Source of the DNA: Glycine soja
Taxonomy: Eukaryota; Streptophyta; Magnoliopsida; Fabales; Fabaceae
Direction of reading: 5' to 3'
Length of the DNA: 64,000 nucleotides
Assembly: GCF_004193775.1 (NCBI RefSeq)
Contig: NC_041010.1
Location: 1,674,001 to 1,738,000 of the forward strand
Below, piece after piece: positions 47,994-62,300 of this stretch. The notes beneath the pieces are model-generated. The model saw nothing but the letters and a program-made list of their open reading frames with translations. It had not been told where the DNA came from and made no database searches. Position 1 is the first letter of the stretch, and each line of letters begins with the position of its first letter. A program made the position numbers and the translations under genes.

Positions 47994-48727
47994 TTATGGG
48001 CTTGTAACCGGGCCCGTACCTCGACGGCGACGACTCTCTCTATCTTGAATGGCTTTCATGATGTCCAAGCAGTTTCCGGCGAGGTCGTACACGCCCTGCG
48101 CCTCCTCGACAATCGGCGAGGTCCCTTTGGTGAAGGAATCATTGCAACTTTCATAGTAGGATACAACGGAGCTGAACTTGAAACGTGCCTCTATGACGTT
48201 GCGCTGAGCCACTTGACTTTTGGCCTCCGCCATCGAGTCCATGATGTTGCCGTACTGCTCCTTACAAATCTGGAGTGAGTCGCCGAGATCCTTCGAGTTT
48301 CCGGGCCTCGCCAGGAGCACGCTTATCAACTTCGAGGTTTTCTCCACCTGCAACTCACCAGGTTCAGTTTTTTTTTTTTTTTAATAACTATTAGAATCAA
48401 GAGACACAGCATTTCAAATATACAAAATTAGAAACAACATATTATAAGTAATTTTTTAAAAGTGAGTGATGAACTGATAATGCCTACCTGTTTCTGGGTC
48501 ACGAGCATCTCCACCTCGAGGGCCTTGTAATAGTTGAAGCGGGGCAGGCCCAGCACCTCCGGCAGGATGGTCCTGTAGCACAGCCCAACATTGGTGGTGG
48601 GCTTGCAGAGGCTGTAGAGGCGGGCCTGGACGGTGCGGGGGCCGCGGGCCGCGTGGGTTTGGAGGAGGAGGGAGGAGAGGGAGACGAAGAGAATTAGGGT
48701 TTTGGTGAAAGTGAAAGCGAAAGCCAT
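47994..48727 (-). CDS. Secreted PMEI-domain protein, paralogue (2 exons)
   Basis: Exon 1 is 48727-48488 and exon 2 is 48347-47994, with a 140-bp GT..AG intron after Q80, giving 197 aa. A signal peptide covers about residues 1-26 (LILFVSLSSLLLQ). The PMEI cysteines are C41/C50 and C108/C148, with an extra C173 in AGNCLDI, so the spacing is almost the same as in the neighbour at 45409. Shared blocks include ICK(D/E)QY, AKFKFS/ARFKFS and GNCLDI. The C-terminus differs, ending in a basic RRRR tract. The PMEI fold suggests apoplastic inhibition of pectin methylesterase or invertase. The convergent arrangement, similarity and common promoter motif suggest an old local inverted duplication, with intron gain or loss afterwards. 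Confidence 0.92.
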
Positions 48728-51700
48728 TGTGTATATTGTTTTTGTTATTCCTTCTCCTCTTAATAGGAAAGAGGGTTAGGAGAAGGAAAAGAGAGATAGA
48801 GAGAGGCGCTGGTTGGAATGAGGAGGGTTTGGGGGGTATTTGAAGTGAGAGGGTTTGTGCATGGAAACCGGGCTTCTATACCGGAATATGCTGAGAATAG
48901 AGGTTTTGGGGGTGTGGCTGGTTTTTTGGGCTAGATTTGGAACGGGTTTTAGTTATGGAGGAATCTGTATTTGACTTTCACACGCATGCAGTGTATGCAT
49001 CTATCATCTATGCATATTCGTTGTTGTTACCTAGATTTTGTTTTCTTCCCCTCCTATTTTGGTGGTGTTTAAGACGCATGGCATGGCCACTTCAAGAGTC
49101 CGAAAATTAAGCCCCTTGTTTCTTTCTGTGGCGGGAAGATAAAAAATCACTAAATAAATGTGAAAATAAAGTATCAATAATATTTCGGATTGTATTTTTT
49201 GTTGTTACCATCTTAGTACTAGTCTAAAAAAAAGATGATTAACCAAGTTTATTGAGATTGTCTCCTTCTCATGATGTTTTGTTTCATCTATAAAATTTGG
49301 ATTTAGATTTTATTTAAGAAAATAAAGTTCAATATTACTCGAATCAACAACTTATTAGTTAATGGAGATGTTTAATTATGATTTTTCTATAAAAAAAATT
49401 GAATTATTCAATTAAAACTTTAAAATGATAAAAATATGTCTTGTGATATACATTTAATTAAAATAACTTATATGAAATTTGATACCTTAAATAAAATTTG
49501 TTTTTGCCTTAATTTTTTTTTCAAACTCAAAACCAATAAGAAAGATATGAATTTAGAATCAATCAATTAATTATTAAAAGATTGAAAAATGGTATTGATT
49601 ATCTTAATTATATTATTTAATTTCTCATTGACTCTTATGAATTTAAATGCTTTTTAAAAATTTATAAATTCTTACTCTAATACATTAGAATAGTTGGATT
49701 ATTTAAACATATTATTAAGAGTTTAAATTCTTACTCATACTTATATAGAGAAAACCTTATGATTAAGAGACAACAACTCACCTATGATTTGAATTCTAAC
49801 AAATCTCTTGAAAGAAATTAGAAATCTTGATCAAGAAAGAATATTCTTTTGCAATCATATGTGTGGGGGAGAAAGGCACAGTTAAATTTCAAGGGGGCAA
49901 TTAAATAATTATTAATTTATATAACATGACATATTTTTATCATTCATTTTATTGTAGAAAGAAAAATGTAATACCTCTACAATAAAGATTATATCAAGGG
50001 AAATATTTATCTAAAAAAATAATGTCATTATCTTTACAACCATACTATAAAAAGATAATTAATTATTTAATGAAAATTAAAATACTTAAATATCTTTATT
50101 CCTACAATCAAACTTTTAAATAAAATAATTGTCTTAATTTTTAAATATCATATATATTTTAAAAAAAACTAAAACTAAAACAAAAAATGTTACAAAGGGC
50201 AAGGCCACTTTGCATTATGCATATGTGCAGGCGTTCACGAATACAGGTCGTCCGTGGATCTGAATTGATGCAAACTGATTCGAATAGTTTTGGATTGTAT
50301 CATTTATGTAGTTGGGTCAAAATCGAATTGAATCGATCAAATTCGTTTATGTACGGGTTAATTCATGGGCTTAGGTTTATAGATCTGATAAAAAACAAAT
50401 CGAATCAATAAAAAAATTTAAAATTTTTTGGTTTGACTTTAAATAGTACTAATATTAGGACTCTAAGTGTTGGGACTACTAGTATTAAAACTTTGTGAGA
50501 TATTACTTTTAGTTACATTGTTATTTATTTAACCTTTTTCATATTTATTTTTTCGTCATGTTTATAATAGTAATGGATCATACTTTGTTCATTTGTTTTA
50601 GCAAATTTGGTTACAACAAAGCTTATTGCAATAAATTAGTTTGTGAAAAATAATATTGATTCAGATTATTATAGTAAATCTCGTTGAAGAATATTTTATT
50701 TTAGTTTGTATTAGTCTGTTTTAGAATATTATGTTGATGGTATTAAATAAATCAATTTTACTACTTTCAAACATTTGATAATATTGTGTTAATTGTATTG
50801 AATATTTCGATGAATCATGATATAAAATAATAGTTTTAAGAAGAAAAAAATTAAATGGATAAACCATTGATTTGAACCGAACCAAACCGTTCATGAATGA
50901 GTTAGGTTGAGTTTTAAAAAAAATTGTGAAACTGTATCAAACCAAACTGATCAAATTTAATTAAGTTGAGTCCTGAATTTAGTCCGAACCAATCCATGAA
51001 CAATCCTACATGTGTGTAACTTGACAAAAAAATAAGTTGTTTTACTCTAAATGTAAAACATTAATCTTCTTTACTTCACTATATCTTGCACCTCCAAATA
51101 TGCTTTGAGACTAGTACTATGGTCTATGGGTTATGATGTTGAGGCTTGAGTATGACTAATAACTATATTGAATAAAGATCTATGGACATTTATTCTCTTG
51201 TTGTATACATCAAAAGAGAAATAAAGATTTGATATTTTTATGTATGTCACATAGACAACAACGAAGATCAAGATGTGTAATTTAGTTGGTTGAGAAAAGT
51301 GTGTGAATGTTATAAATCTTTTGATATTTTGTTTAATTTGAATGGATAAAAAAAACAACACAAAGAGGAAAATATAAGCAAATAAAACAAATTAAATAAA
51401 AATAGATTACATCCTCCTAGGATACAAAGTCCTTGGAGCATAAGAAAAAAGAAGATGAGAATAATTATTTGCTTATGAGCAGGTTTGGTTGAATAAATAT
51501 TTGATATGACTGTTAGCATGATTAGATTCAAGAGAAAGACAAAGAAAAATAAAATTTGTTAATTGATTAAGTGTTTAGACTATTTAATTCTCCATAAATT
51601 AACATGCATCAAGATTTTATACCTTTTTCCAATTTTATTTGTCCTTGTATAATCTTTTTCAATGCTTACCCCAAGCCTTTAGGCTTTATTCTTATTGTCG

Positions 51701-52001
51701 AATGTCTAGCTTGCTATATAAAAACATTTATATCTGCGATATGTAATGCACATAACAGTTGTTATAACAATTTCTAACTAGTTTATGTTGTATATTTGGT
51801 CTAAATACATGACAAAAACTAGTCTTTGTGAAGGTTATTCTTGTCAAATTTACACAAAACTGGCAGACAATCCGAAGAGAAAAAAGTTAGTGCTAATAGT
51901 AATCCCTAAACTTTCAGGTCAGAAAAATCGGGCTAAATAGCCCAATTCAATTGAGTTGGATATAACAGGCGCAAACTCATTTAGATCTTAAGATAAACTG
52001 G
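48728..52001. other. Promoter of the second PMEI gene, then gene-poor spacer
   Basis: The first 150 bp hold the 5' untranslated region and promoter of the minus-strand PMEI gene. The rest is AT-rich. Between about 50190 and 51010, sequence rich in 'gaaccgaacc/gttcatg' style words, with weakly complementary ends, looks like a degraded DNA transposon. No coding region is supported. Confidence 0.45.
48857..48872 (-). promoter_or_regulatory. Shared 16-bp promoter motif, second PMEI gene
   Basis: Read on the minus strand this is 'cccggtttccatgcac', identical to 45272-45287. It starts 145 bp before the ATG, compared with 137 bp in the other gene. No canonical TATA box follows, only the weak 'caaatacccc'. 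Confidence 0.7.
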
Positions 52002-52440
52002 CGGGAATTACTTAACGCGCCCTATGGGTTGCTTTGTGCACCTCTATCTTCTTTATATCCCCTTTTTATTCTTCTTCTCCCAAGAAAAACCCTAGCTTCC
52101 TCTCTACCAAACCTCCATGGCAGACGCATTGCACCCCCACGGCTCCACTCACCACCACTGCATGCAAACACCTCCACACCAGACCAAATGCACCACTGCA
52201 CTCCCACCCCCACCACCATCACCACACGCATCATTGTGAGCCATAAACCTTGATGCTTTCCAAACTCAACCTCAGGTCACACCACCATAATTGTATCATG
52301 GGTTGAGTGGAGGTAAGGTGCAGTGGTCGTGGAGGTTTAGGGGAGAGATATTGCTTGAGAGAAGAAGCATAAGGAGAAATTAAAAAATATGGGTAGCACC
52401 AAGTAAAAAATGGGTTACGCTAAGTAATTGCCTAAACTGG
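51994..52440. mobile_element. Non-autonomous TIR element with 8-bp target duplication
   Basis: The element (52002-52432, 431 bp) begins 'cgggaattacttaacgcg' and ends 'cgctaagtaattgcc', giving imperfect TIRs built on 'aattactta'. It is flanked by the direct repeat 'taaactgg' (51994-52001 and 52433-52440). An 8-bp duplication suggests a hAT-type origin; a 9-bp Mutator-type duplication with one mismatch is also possible. The core is C-rich and has short open frames (70-74 codons) with His/Pro/Thr-rich, low-complexity products that I do not consider genes. Confidence 0.75.
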
Positions 52441-55400
52441 CCACGTCCAAATCACAGTACAGAAACCCACGTGAATCGTGAATCCTAATTCACCATATGA
52501 CGAAAAAAACAACAGAAGTACACAACTCGGATCCATGTAAAGTTCTGAATGCAGGCATAGCTCGCTGTCACCGCAAAAATCAACATTCAATGCTCACTTA
52601 TATGATTAAATAATCGAAGTTGAAAAAGTCAATGTATCTCACATCCTAGAAAATACAGTAACTGAATCTCTAATTCTTATACAGCTATACACTCTCATCC
52701 CAAAAAATAAAATAACCGATTATCTTACTTTTTCCACTAGAGTATCGAGTGCATTTGTACATATATATTAACTTTTCACTTTGCCTAATCACTACTTTAG
52801 CAATCCCCCAAGGGTTAACTCATGGTTACCATAGTTACCACTAGAAAACGGAGACAGATCACAACACACACACTGGAAAATGTGGAGGACAAAAAAGTTT
52901 TGGCTGAAACTTACAAATGTATGATTGCTTCTCACAATCAAGTATGTTTCTTACAAAGGCTTTTCTGTGTTGAAGGATATTGGATCTATTTGTTTAAACC
53001 TATTTGTGAAAAAAAAAGTGTTAATTTTAATCAAATAATTTTTTTTGTTTTATGATACAATTTTTTTAAGAAGCAAATTATATCTTATTCTTAAAAAAAT
53101 ATATTTTAAAGAATTTTTTTACAATTATTTTTTAAAAATTTAAACGAAAGGGTCCATTATCAGCTATCAATGATCAAACCCTCCCCCAACTTCCCCCAAA
53201 ATATAAACAAATAAAACTTTATTTTAATTGAATTTAATTTTTATACAATGTCATTTTCCATTAACCAATAAACAAATTTATTGTATATAACTTTTAAGAT
53301 AATTATTAGAAAAATCAAGAAATTTATCACATAAAAATTAACTTATGTATTCATCAAAATTTTATAAATCAACCAATAAATAAGGAGGTGTAAGATATTG
53401 TTGTTATGATTAAAAAAATTACTTTCCTTTTAGGGGACAATTACACTGAAATTAATTTAACTATTAAACAAAAGTTTCCTCACAATTTATTGGCACGAAT
53501 CAAAATCAAAGGTTAATTATATTATCTTATATAGCTAGCTCAAATACAAAATACGTTTTTATTATGAATTATGGTACAATTTATATAATGCCAACACTTG
53601 TGATGTACATGCAGTTATGAAAACATTATCCACTGTTTAGGAGACAACACGTCCGAAATTATTAAGTCAACTTGGGGAGAAAAAGAAGAAGAAACAGATC
53701 CTAGTCCTTTCCTTTTTAAAAATTCACTATGAGATTTTCGTTGAAGTTTCCCCTTCAATGCAACGTAATCTGCACCAAGATTCACCAGCTCAGCACATAG
53801 CTAGCAATATTTGCATTAGCATATCCCATTAGTGAAAGTGTCGGTAAGGAATCTCCCACCAGACCCTTGTTGGCCCGCATTCTATAGCCTATATACCTCT
53901 GGTACATGCATCTCAGCCTTACATTTTTGTTGCCCCAACCAAACTACACACCAATACAAAAATCACAACAACATTCATATAAAATTATAAAAATACCAAC
54001 CCCTCCTTTTAACATTCATATAAATTTGAATTTTGTAAAAAAAAATGTGATTCAAAAAAATTTTAAAACTAAAAGTAATTAGTCAATTTTTTTTATAAAA
54101 ATTAGTTATTATTAAAATTATTTGTTGATGGATATTCTGCATTAATATTATGGTGATCCAAAGTTATTATAAAATAAATTAACCTTATTATTTCATATTT
54201 TATGTATGCGTGTTGTGCACTGGTCGAGAAAGGTTCTTCAGTCCAAGAATGTCACCTTCCCTATTTTGGTCTTTCTCGGAATCATGTCTTTTTTGCCTTT
54301 CTCCTCCTCACACGTGTAGTTTTTTTATTCATATCTAGAAGGTATTTGTGTGTGTACAATGTCATTTAATATTTAACACATTTTGTTCCGTATAAGATGT
54401 GTGCAAGATAAGATCAATGCAATGCAATAATGCCATGGGTATATGGTAATGATGAAATGTATATAGTATTCCCATTTTTGCTTCTTGTGCTGAACCATCC
54501 GACATGTGAGACTATTTAAACTATATTTAACCTGGCTTTTTATCCCACATAAAACACATACAAATATTTGTTTATATATGAATCTTGTCTGTTGCACCTC
54601 CCTTAGCGTAGGTTGTGTGTTCCTCTAGAACAAAATTTTTAAGCAAAATATTTGATTATTATTACTTGTTTCTTCAGCTTCCACGTAAACAACTTTGTGA
54701 TTGGTAATTTTTAAAATTCAATGCTAACATACTTAAAGGGAGGTATTTGCTTTGGTCGCTTTCATTCTGTTCTTGATTATGCATGGTTTATTCGTTAAGT
54801 AAGAAAAGTAGTCAGTAATAGAGGGCGACCTAAACACAAATAAATAAATAAAAAAAACTTGATTTAAGTAGTTCAGCAATATGCTATGCTTAGGATTGGA
54901 AGGAGCAAAACAACAGCCAGAGTATTTTTTTATTTTGACTTTAAATGAACATGTTTACAGATTATTTTTTTATTTTTTGGTAGGCTATTAATATTTTCTA
55001 TCTATTTCCTAATTTTCATATGTATAATAACATGAGACAATATTATTCATATATCATAGCGATTGCAGATATAAAATGACCCAAACAGGGTGAAATTAAA
55101 ATAACTAAAAAAATAAAGGGGTTGATCTATGGACGGTTGGGAGTTGTTTGCTTGTTGTCGTGTTCTTTTCTCTATCTTTTGAATGATCACATTCCATGTA
55201 TTATGGGCTTTGGCTCTCATGTGAGCCTTCAAAGTTTTGTCCTTAAATGAAAAGTTGAGATCTAATTAGGGATCAGTTTTTCTTTGTTAGGCTCATTATG
55301 TTTAAAGGTATTGCTTATTTTGACACTTATGTGAAACTTCACAGTTTTATTTATAACAGATATTTCAATGAAGTTAAGAAAAAAATGTATTTATAAATTA

Positions 55401-55950
55401 TTATTAACCTTTATTTCTAAGTACGTGTATAACTTTTTGGGATATCAAAATTGTTTTTAACTTATGTTATCTTTCTTTTAATTCATTGCAGTAATATAAT
55501 TTGTTAAACTGTGTCATTATATATTTTTTTACAATTGATAAAGTTTATTTCAACACTATAAACTTATCAACCAAAAAAATATCTATCTGAGAACCTGATG
55601 CAAGTTATAGATTTATCACCAAATCAAAACATTGGTGGAAAAAAGCATGGTCGAACAACATGCAATATAATTAGAAAAAAATAGACGTACAGAAATCAGA
55701 AGAATTTGTGAAGATTACTCAAAGTATATAATTGACAAACAAGTTGGTGCATAATAAATTAATAAGAATCATATTGGTATATATAACAAGTTGATGTATA
55801 ATTATATATTTACTAAGAATCATATTGGTGTATATATAACTAGAGTGTATATGGTGGCTTAATTTTGTTTTTTTAGATCATATATACATTTTAATCGAGT
55901 TGGAAAGATCTATAAATATAGTAAAATTAACTCTTCTAACAGTAATGTTT
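52441..55950. other. Intergenic region, no gene recognised
   Basis: AT-rich throughout. A less AT-rich patch at 53690-53960 contains no open frame or RNA-gene signature I can identify. Other short open frames here have no recognisable domains. Confidence 0.5.
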
Positions 55951-55952
55951 TT

Positions 55953-56371
55953 TGGTTTAATTACTCAATTTTTCTCTACACTTATTCACACTTTGCATTT
56001 TAGTTCTTGTATCTAAAAAAAAATGTTTTAGTTCTTATACGGTTTTTTTGTGTGTGTGTTTTAATCTCTGTTTTTAGTTACCATTCAAGTAACTCTATCA
56101 ATTTTAGCCCACCATAAAACTTGTATAAAACTGCCACAAAAACCATGAACCTTTTTAATTGCCAGAAAATTTCCAGCACTTTTACATTGCTAGTTTCTAT
56201 TTTATGACAATTTTAAAGAACCTATATCCAACAACAGAGCTACTTGAATTGATACCTAAAGACAAAAACTAGAACATAAAAAAAATTTCTCCATATAAAA
56301 ACTAAAACGCAAAAATTTTGAAGTATAAAAACTAAAATGTACAATGTAGGGACCAAATAAACAATTAAACA
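55953..56371. mobile_element. MULE-like element with long inverted repeats
   Basis: The left 150 bp ('ggtttaatt', 'cattttagttcttgtat', 'attcaagtaactct') match the reverse complement of the right 150 bp, where 'agagctacttgaat', 'aaactaaaatgta' and 'aacaattaaac' occur. These give TIRs of about 150 bp around a core of about 100 bp. There is no coding capacity. Ends are approximate and no target duplication was fixed. Confidence 0.65.
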
Positions 56372-59300
56372 TTTTTTTATACAAAGTTTAAACATGAAAA
56401 TTTACTTTGAGAAAAATCCAATACGTAATTACTTGAATCGATTACTTTGTTAGTAGTAAACTGATTTATCTGAGAGTTGAAGTATCCTTTATACTTAAAA
56501 TTTTCTTTGGATTATTCAAAAAAAAAAATTACAATTGTCGTCATAGTTATATATATTTTGCTATCACAGCTATAAATACTAGTGAAAGTAGCAGCAACAC
56601 GAAATAAATGTTGTTGCACAGTGCTGAATATCATACAGACAGTTACAAGATGATAGCAACTGCGTAGCATTTAAACGGCAAGGATAATGACATTAAAGTG
56701 TGACTTATCACACGGCATTGTAGCAAACAACGATAATGAAAATAGGAAATACTACTTGAATTGGTAGTTGTGCCTTTTTTTAAAATAAAATAGTAACTAA
56801 TTAATGCATGTCACTCTAATTTTGTCAGGGAAAATGACATCCTAAGATTCTAAAGAAGCAGCAGGTAGAAAGGCCCATGCAAAGAAATATGAACTCAAGA
56901 GATTTCCTAGAAAAAGGTTGATCACCAACTTTCAAAAAAAAAAAAGAAGAAGAAGAAAGAAAGAAACTCTAGTACCCTTATGTTGGGCTGGCTATAATTA
57001 AGTGTTTTGTACTATAAATAAACGGTATGGTCTGCAATTGTTCCTAAAATTATTATTTATAATTTTCTGTCAATTTTTATTATTATTTATAGTAATTTTT
57101 ACTCCTAAAACTAAATTCATTATATGAAAGAATAATAAAAATAAATATAAACGGATAAACCTACTAGTTTTAAACTGTTAGGATATTAACTGCACAAAGA
57201 GTATTCATTTTGCACGTGTACATTGTAAAGGTTTGAAATAAACACATCCAAGAAAATTCCAAAAGTAGGACTTTTTAGTATATGAATTTAAGATTTCCAA
57301 TGGTTGTACTATATATAGTTGTTATTTGTTAAGCTCTTTAAAAGTTTGTGTTCATTATTTAAATTGCACATAATGATGTAAACTTAAAAAGGATGGTAAG
57401 TTGTTGGGATAAGATAGAAATGAATTTTATCTACTAATATTTTTTTCAGTACATATTTCAGACTACTCAATGCTTTTCCGAATATTATCATCATCATCAT
57501 CATATGTAATCAAATTATTAAAAAAAATGAGTGTAAGAAAAATTACACGAGAGAATAAAATGTTAATGATATGAAATGGTAGTGTAAAATTTTAGTAAAA
57601 ATTAAGTTCAATTTTATAAGTTATTACCCATATATACCCAATTCAATCCTTGGTTTCTTACAGCAAGCAAACAGTACAGCCAATTAAGAAAGACATGACT
57701 AATACAATTGTGCATGTTCCCCCGAGTCAAAGATTTGGATATTTCAAGAGACAAGAAAAAAGCAAGGTCCCCATGGAATGTGTACACATACAAGCGCGTG
57801 GGCAAGGCCAATTTTTCCCACTATTAACACACTTTATTCAGGCTCACATATTTTAAGTCTAACAAACCTGAATGATTAAAGGTCTAAGCCCATAATCAGC
57901 GACCCTTAAACAAACCCATTTTGTCTGGTGAGAAAGAAGCCTGATCTTAATTAATTAGATTATGGATGATTGTGGCCCCCGACAACACTTGGTGGCGACA
58001 ATGTTAGCTTCTAATTAAGTTTGACATGCAAATGCATAAATTAAAATTCTATTTTCATTTCATTTCTCACCTAACGCTTTTGCTTGCTTTGGCGGTGTCC
58101 CTACCCACATACATGCCCAAGATTGTTACATATCCCTTCTTGTTGGTTCATGCCAATGTCCTTAGCAACGTTTTCAACTTTTTTTTTCTTTTCTTTTTTC
58201 CAATACCATTGCACTTGGCCGTCGGTGACTCTACGAGGAAATCGTCAGGAAAGTAACCCATTTTTATTTTATCAATTAAACGTGACATATACTTTAGTCG
58301 TCCTAAAACAAGTGTCTTACAGATAATAAAAAAATTAATACATGTATAATTTTTAAAAAAAAACTAAATTCATTAAATAAATGAAAAAGAATAATATTAG
58401 TATTACATTAAAAAATTAGTGTGAAAATTATCAGGGTTATTCATACAAAAACAATTAATATTACATTAAAAAGTTAATATAATACTTATTTTTAAATATG
58501 ATGATTATTTTAGAACGAAAGTAATATCATATATGGACCCATTATTGGGAGTATAATTAAAGTATTAAACATATATATATAATTATGTGAAAAGCAAGGC
58601 AAGGTATGTACGATACTGTGCGTAAAAATATATGTTGTTATGATTTTTTTGACCCCGCTATCTAAGGAACGATGAAAAGCGAAACATTTCACCCTCGAGT
58701 GGTTTCATGTTTCTCTTTTAAGTTATTGGTGAGATTTTGGATTATGATTTTGCTGTCACATTGGAGGACCCATTGAGTTCGTTCAATCACTCCCGGGAAT
58801 CCTTGTTAATTCCGGCAGTAATTGTGTGACGACAACTTGAAAACGATGGATGGCGAAATGTGATTGCAAGTTATTCAACTTAATTTTGTGATCACAATGA
58901 TTTAACACGTTTAAGTGCAATAGATCAATGTTTGACCTGAAGCAAGAATTGGGCTCCTACCAGGGCAAAACTTACATGCCCAGAGATAGTGACTCGTTTT
59001 TATTAGATCGTTCGATGAATTTTAAATTATGGTTAAAACTTGAAGAAAAGTATTCAGTTAATTTGTTGGAAATAGAAAGGTCTATTGATATATTGGTTCA
59101 CACTTCAAACATGTGCAGCTAGCATGGTTATATAATATCTCTACCAAATTAAGGGGAAAATGATGGAAGGTATGACTTTTCGAAGACAGAGCATGAGTCA
59201 ACTCTTACTTTTTGGCTCTTTGACATTTAAAAGTCAACCATAAAAATTATTTTTGCCATTAGTTCCCCCATTATACATATTTTGAAATATCCAATAATAA

Positions 59301-62300
59301 TTTCAACACGCCCACGTAGCTCCAGAGCATTAGGAAAGGGATCCAGAATAAAATGAACAAGCAAGTAGCTACCCTCTCTAGTGACTTAGGATTAATGAAC
59401 AAGTATAGAATAAAATGAACTATATTTTTTCCCATAACATTCAAATATTTTCAACATGCTTGAAAGTCCCATTTGGTCTAATTCGTCAGATCATACAAAT
59501 ATACTAGCAACCAAAAAGTAATTAATGCACAATATAATTCATGTGCCGCCGACAGAGTGAAAACAGTTCACCTTTCATTCCTTTGATAGCTCTTGGTAAT
59601 TTATCACCATGGCTGGCTCATACAGCTCTTAAATTGTGACCTTCGTCCTTCAATTGACCCCATGTGTAAGTATTTGACTACTTGTCATTCTCCCTAACAA
59701 GTACACATCTATAATTTCCATCTCAAAAGTATCGAAGCCCATCAAATATCAATTCCATCACCAACCAAATCGTAAATGCTAATGTACCAACAAAACCGTG
59801 TGATTTCAATCTCTTTTGGCCTCTTTCTCTTTTATTTTCCCAGATTTTTTTTCCATTCCTCATCTTATGTATTGGTAATTTGAGACGATATAACCAATAG
59901 AATATGATACGAGTAACAAAGAACTATATCTAATAAATATTTGATCAGAAATATAATCTCTAGTATTATGTATAAAAAAATATGTTAAGAGAGATCAATT
60001 TTTTAAATAAATTTTTAAACTTTAAGGGACTAATCTTTAATTATCACTTGAAGAAATTCTATGCAAAAGAAAAAAAAATGAATATGATATATGTGATTTT
60101 TCTATGATTTTGGGGTCATAGAAGAGCTAGCATGAGTCTGTTCACCACAGCTAAGCACTTGGCAGTTGGTACACTGGTACACGTTCATGGACTCATGTGG
60201 TACGGTTTGTGAGGAGTACTGTCATTGAGCATTGAAACTGTATTTTAGAGAGAGGGGGGGCCTGGGTCAACTATTAAAACTGGAAATAGATATATCGTTT
60301 TCTGAAAATATCAACAGAAAAATCGAGAGAATGAATGGAAGAAAGAGGAAGAGAGGGTTAGAATCACGTCTTTATGATTTAGCTGTATGAACTTTCAATT
60401 GTTTGTACGGCAATGCCAATAGATCCAAATGGAAATATACGGTTCATGAACAGTGGGACTTATAGGCATGGCTTAATTTGTATTAGGGTAATCTTGGTAT
60501 ATTGTTTGTTTTCTTTTTTTGCCATAAAGACAAGAACATCAGAAAGTTTAGAAGTCTTCAATTAATAGTCCCACATCTAGGTGTGATCATATAGGTCTCA
60601 GCATGAATATGATAAATTCGAGCCGATTTAAACAAAAGAAATCAGTAATTGATATAAAAAAATGAGTAATTGAATTTATGCCATATATATGTACAAATTC
60701 TTGTACAATAAAAAGAAAAATAGAAAAAAGTTGTGATATGATATTTGATGTAACGAAGAGATATAGAAAAAAAAACACAATATATTATATTATAAAGAAA
60801 TGAGAAATTTGACTAAATTGTCACTTGCTAAAATACTTAAATTTTTGTTATTCTATTAATTTTTTTTATTTAATTTAATCAAAAAGTAGACCTATGAGCA
60901 TATGAGAATAATTTTGAAAAAAAAATAAAGATTATTATTCTTTTTTAGTTTTGCGAAAGATGAAATGAAATAAGACTTATCTTTGAAAATGACAAAATAT
61001 TCTAAAATGAACATGCAGACACATAAAAGCATAACTAATTTAATTTCCTGACACAATCTACATTATAGGAACCTAATTGGTATAAGAATCTTTCTAGATC
61101 ATAGGTCTATAACTGATTAAACGATTAAACCAAAGTAGGGATTGCAGAAAAGCAGACAAGAAGGAGTAGTATGGAAAAAAGTGAAGATAAAAGAAAAGAA
61201 AAGAAAATATTTGGCCGCAGCTGAATGTCGGTACGACCGTACAATGCATGCAAGAGCACTTTTTGGTAGAGAGAGAAGCAACAGGCTGTATAGGGAAAGG
61301 CAGAGAGAGAAGCCTACGTAGTTATTGGTAAGATCTCAGGCTCAGACCACATCTTTCTGAGAGGCCCTACTCAGATTTTCCCTCTGACCCTCACAGTAGT
61401 GTATGCAACCAAGGGCAATGGCGCTGAGCAAGACGTGTCATAGCGAATCTCATCCTCAACATTAATGTCCAAATTAAATATCAACCAAAAAGATCAAATA
61501 GACAAGAGAATCTTGTTTCAATTCAATAAGATTAATGTTTTAAATATTTGTTACCGTCTCGTGTTATAATTTTGTCGTATTTATTGATATCATCATCATG
61601 AATTACATATCAATATAATCGATGTGATTCTAATTGTGATTGTAGATGATTTAAAATTTTTGATATTGCAATCCAAATTATGGTATTAAATCTTGGATAG
61701 GATCAATATAATAAACATCACAAATTGGGATCATGGATAATTAAAACCTTGGATAGGACCAACATTATCAGCATTGAAACTTTTTTTTCCCTAAGTATTT
61801 AATGAAATTATAAATCTAAAATTCAAAGTCAAAATCACTCATTAATCTAAAATAACTTCACGTAATTGATTGAAGCGTTGAATGGTTAAGGACTGCTAAC
61901 GTTAACGCCTTTTCTTTCTGTTTGCTTGGTGTTAGCTGAGAGCTGGATTTTAATGCCACGAACCAAATTATTAGTTTCGTACGTAGGAAAACAAGGATAA
62001 CAAACGAAGAGTGAGAGATTGAGGAATGTAAGGTAACACTACTCCGGATTTTGCATCAAATGTTGGGATTCTTACTCTCGGGAATAAAAATTAATACTAT
62101 TAGCCATCACTAGCTAGATATATGTGTATCTTGACAGCTTTCCTAGTATCCATTCATTGAAAATTGAAAGTACAAATTTCGTAGAGTGGATAAGAGATTT
62201 TAATGTTACAAGATTCACTCCATTAATTTATTTCTAGTACTAGTATATATGGCGCACGATCATAATTCTTTGTCTTGCAACTTGTAAGTGCACGTTCTCT

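Noticed and set aside
52022..52253. Overlapping open frames of 70-76 codons on both strands
   Set aside because: They arise from the C-rich core of a TIR element and encode low-complexity His/Pro/Thr sequence.
58928..59122. Open frame of 64 codons beginning MFDLKQEL
   Set aside because: It faintly recalls copia gag sequence, but it is short and isolated, with no flanking retrotransposon features.
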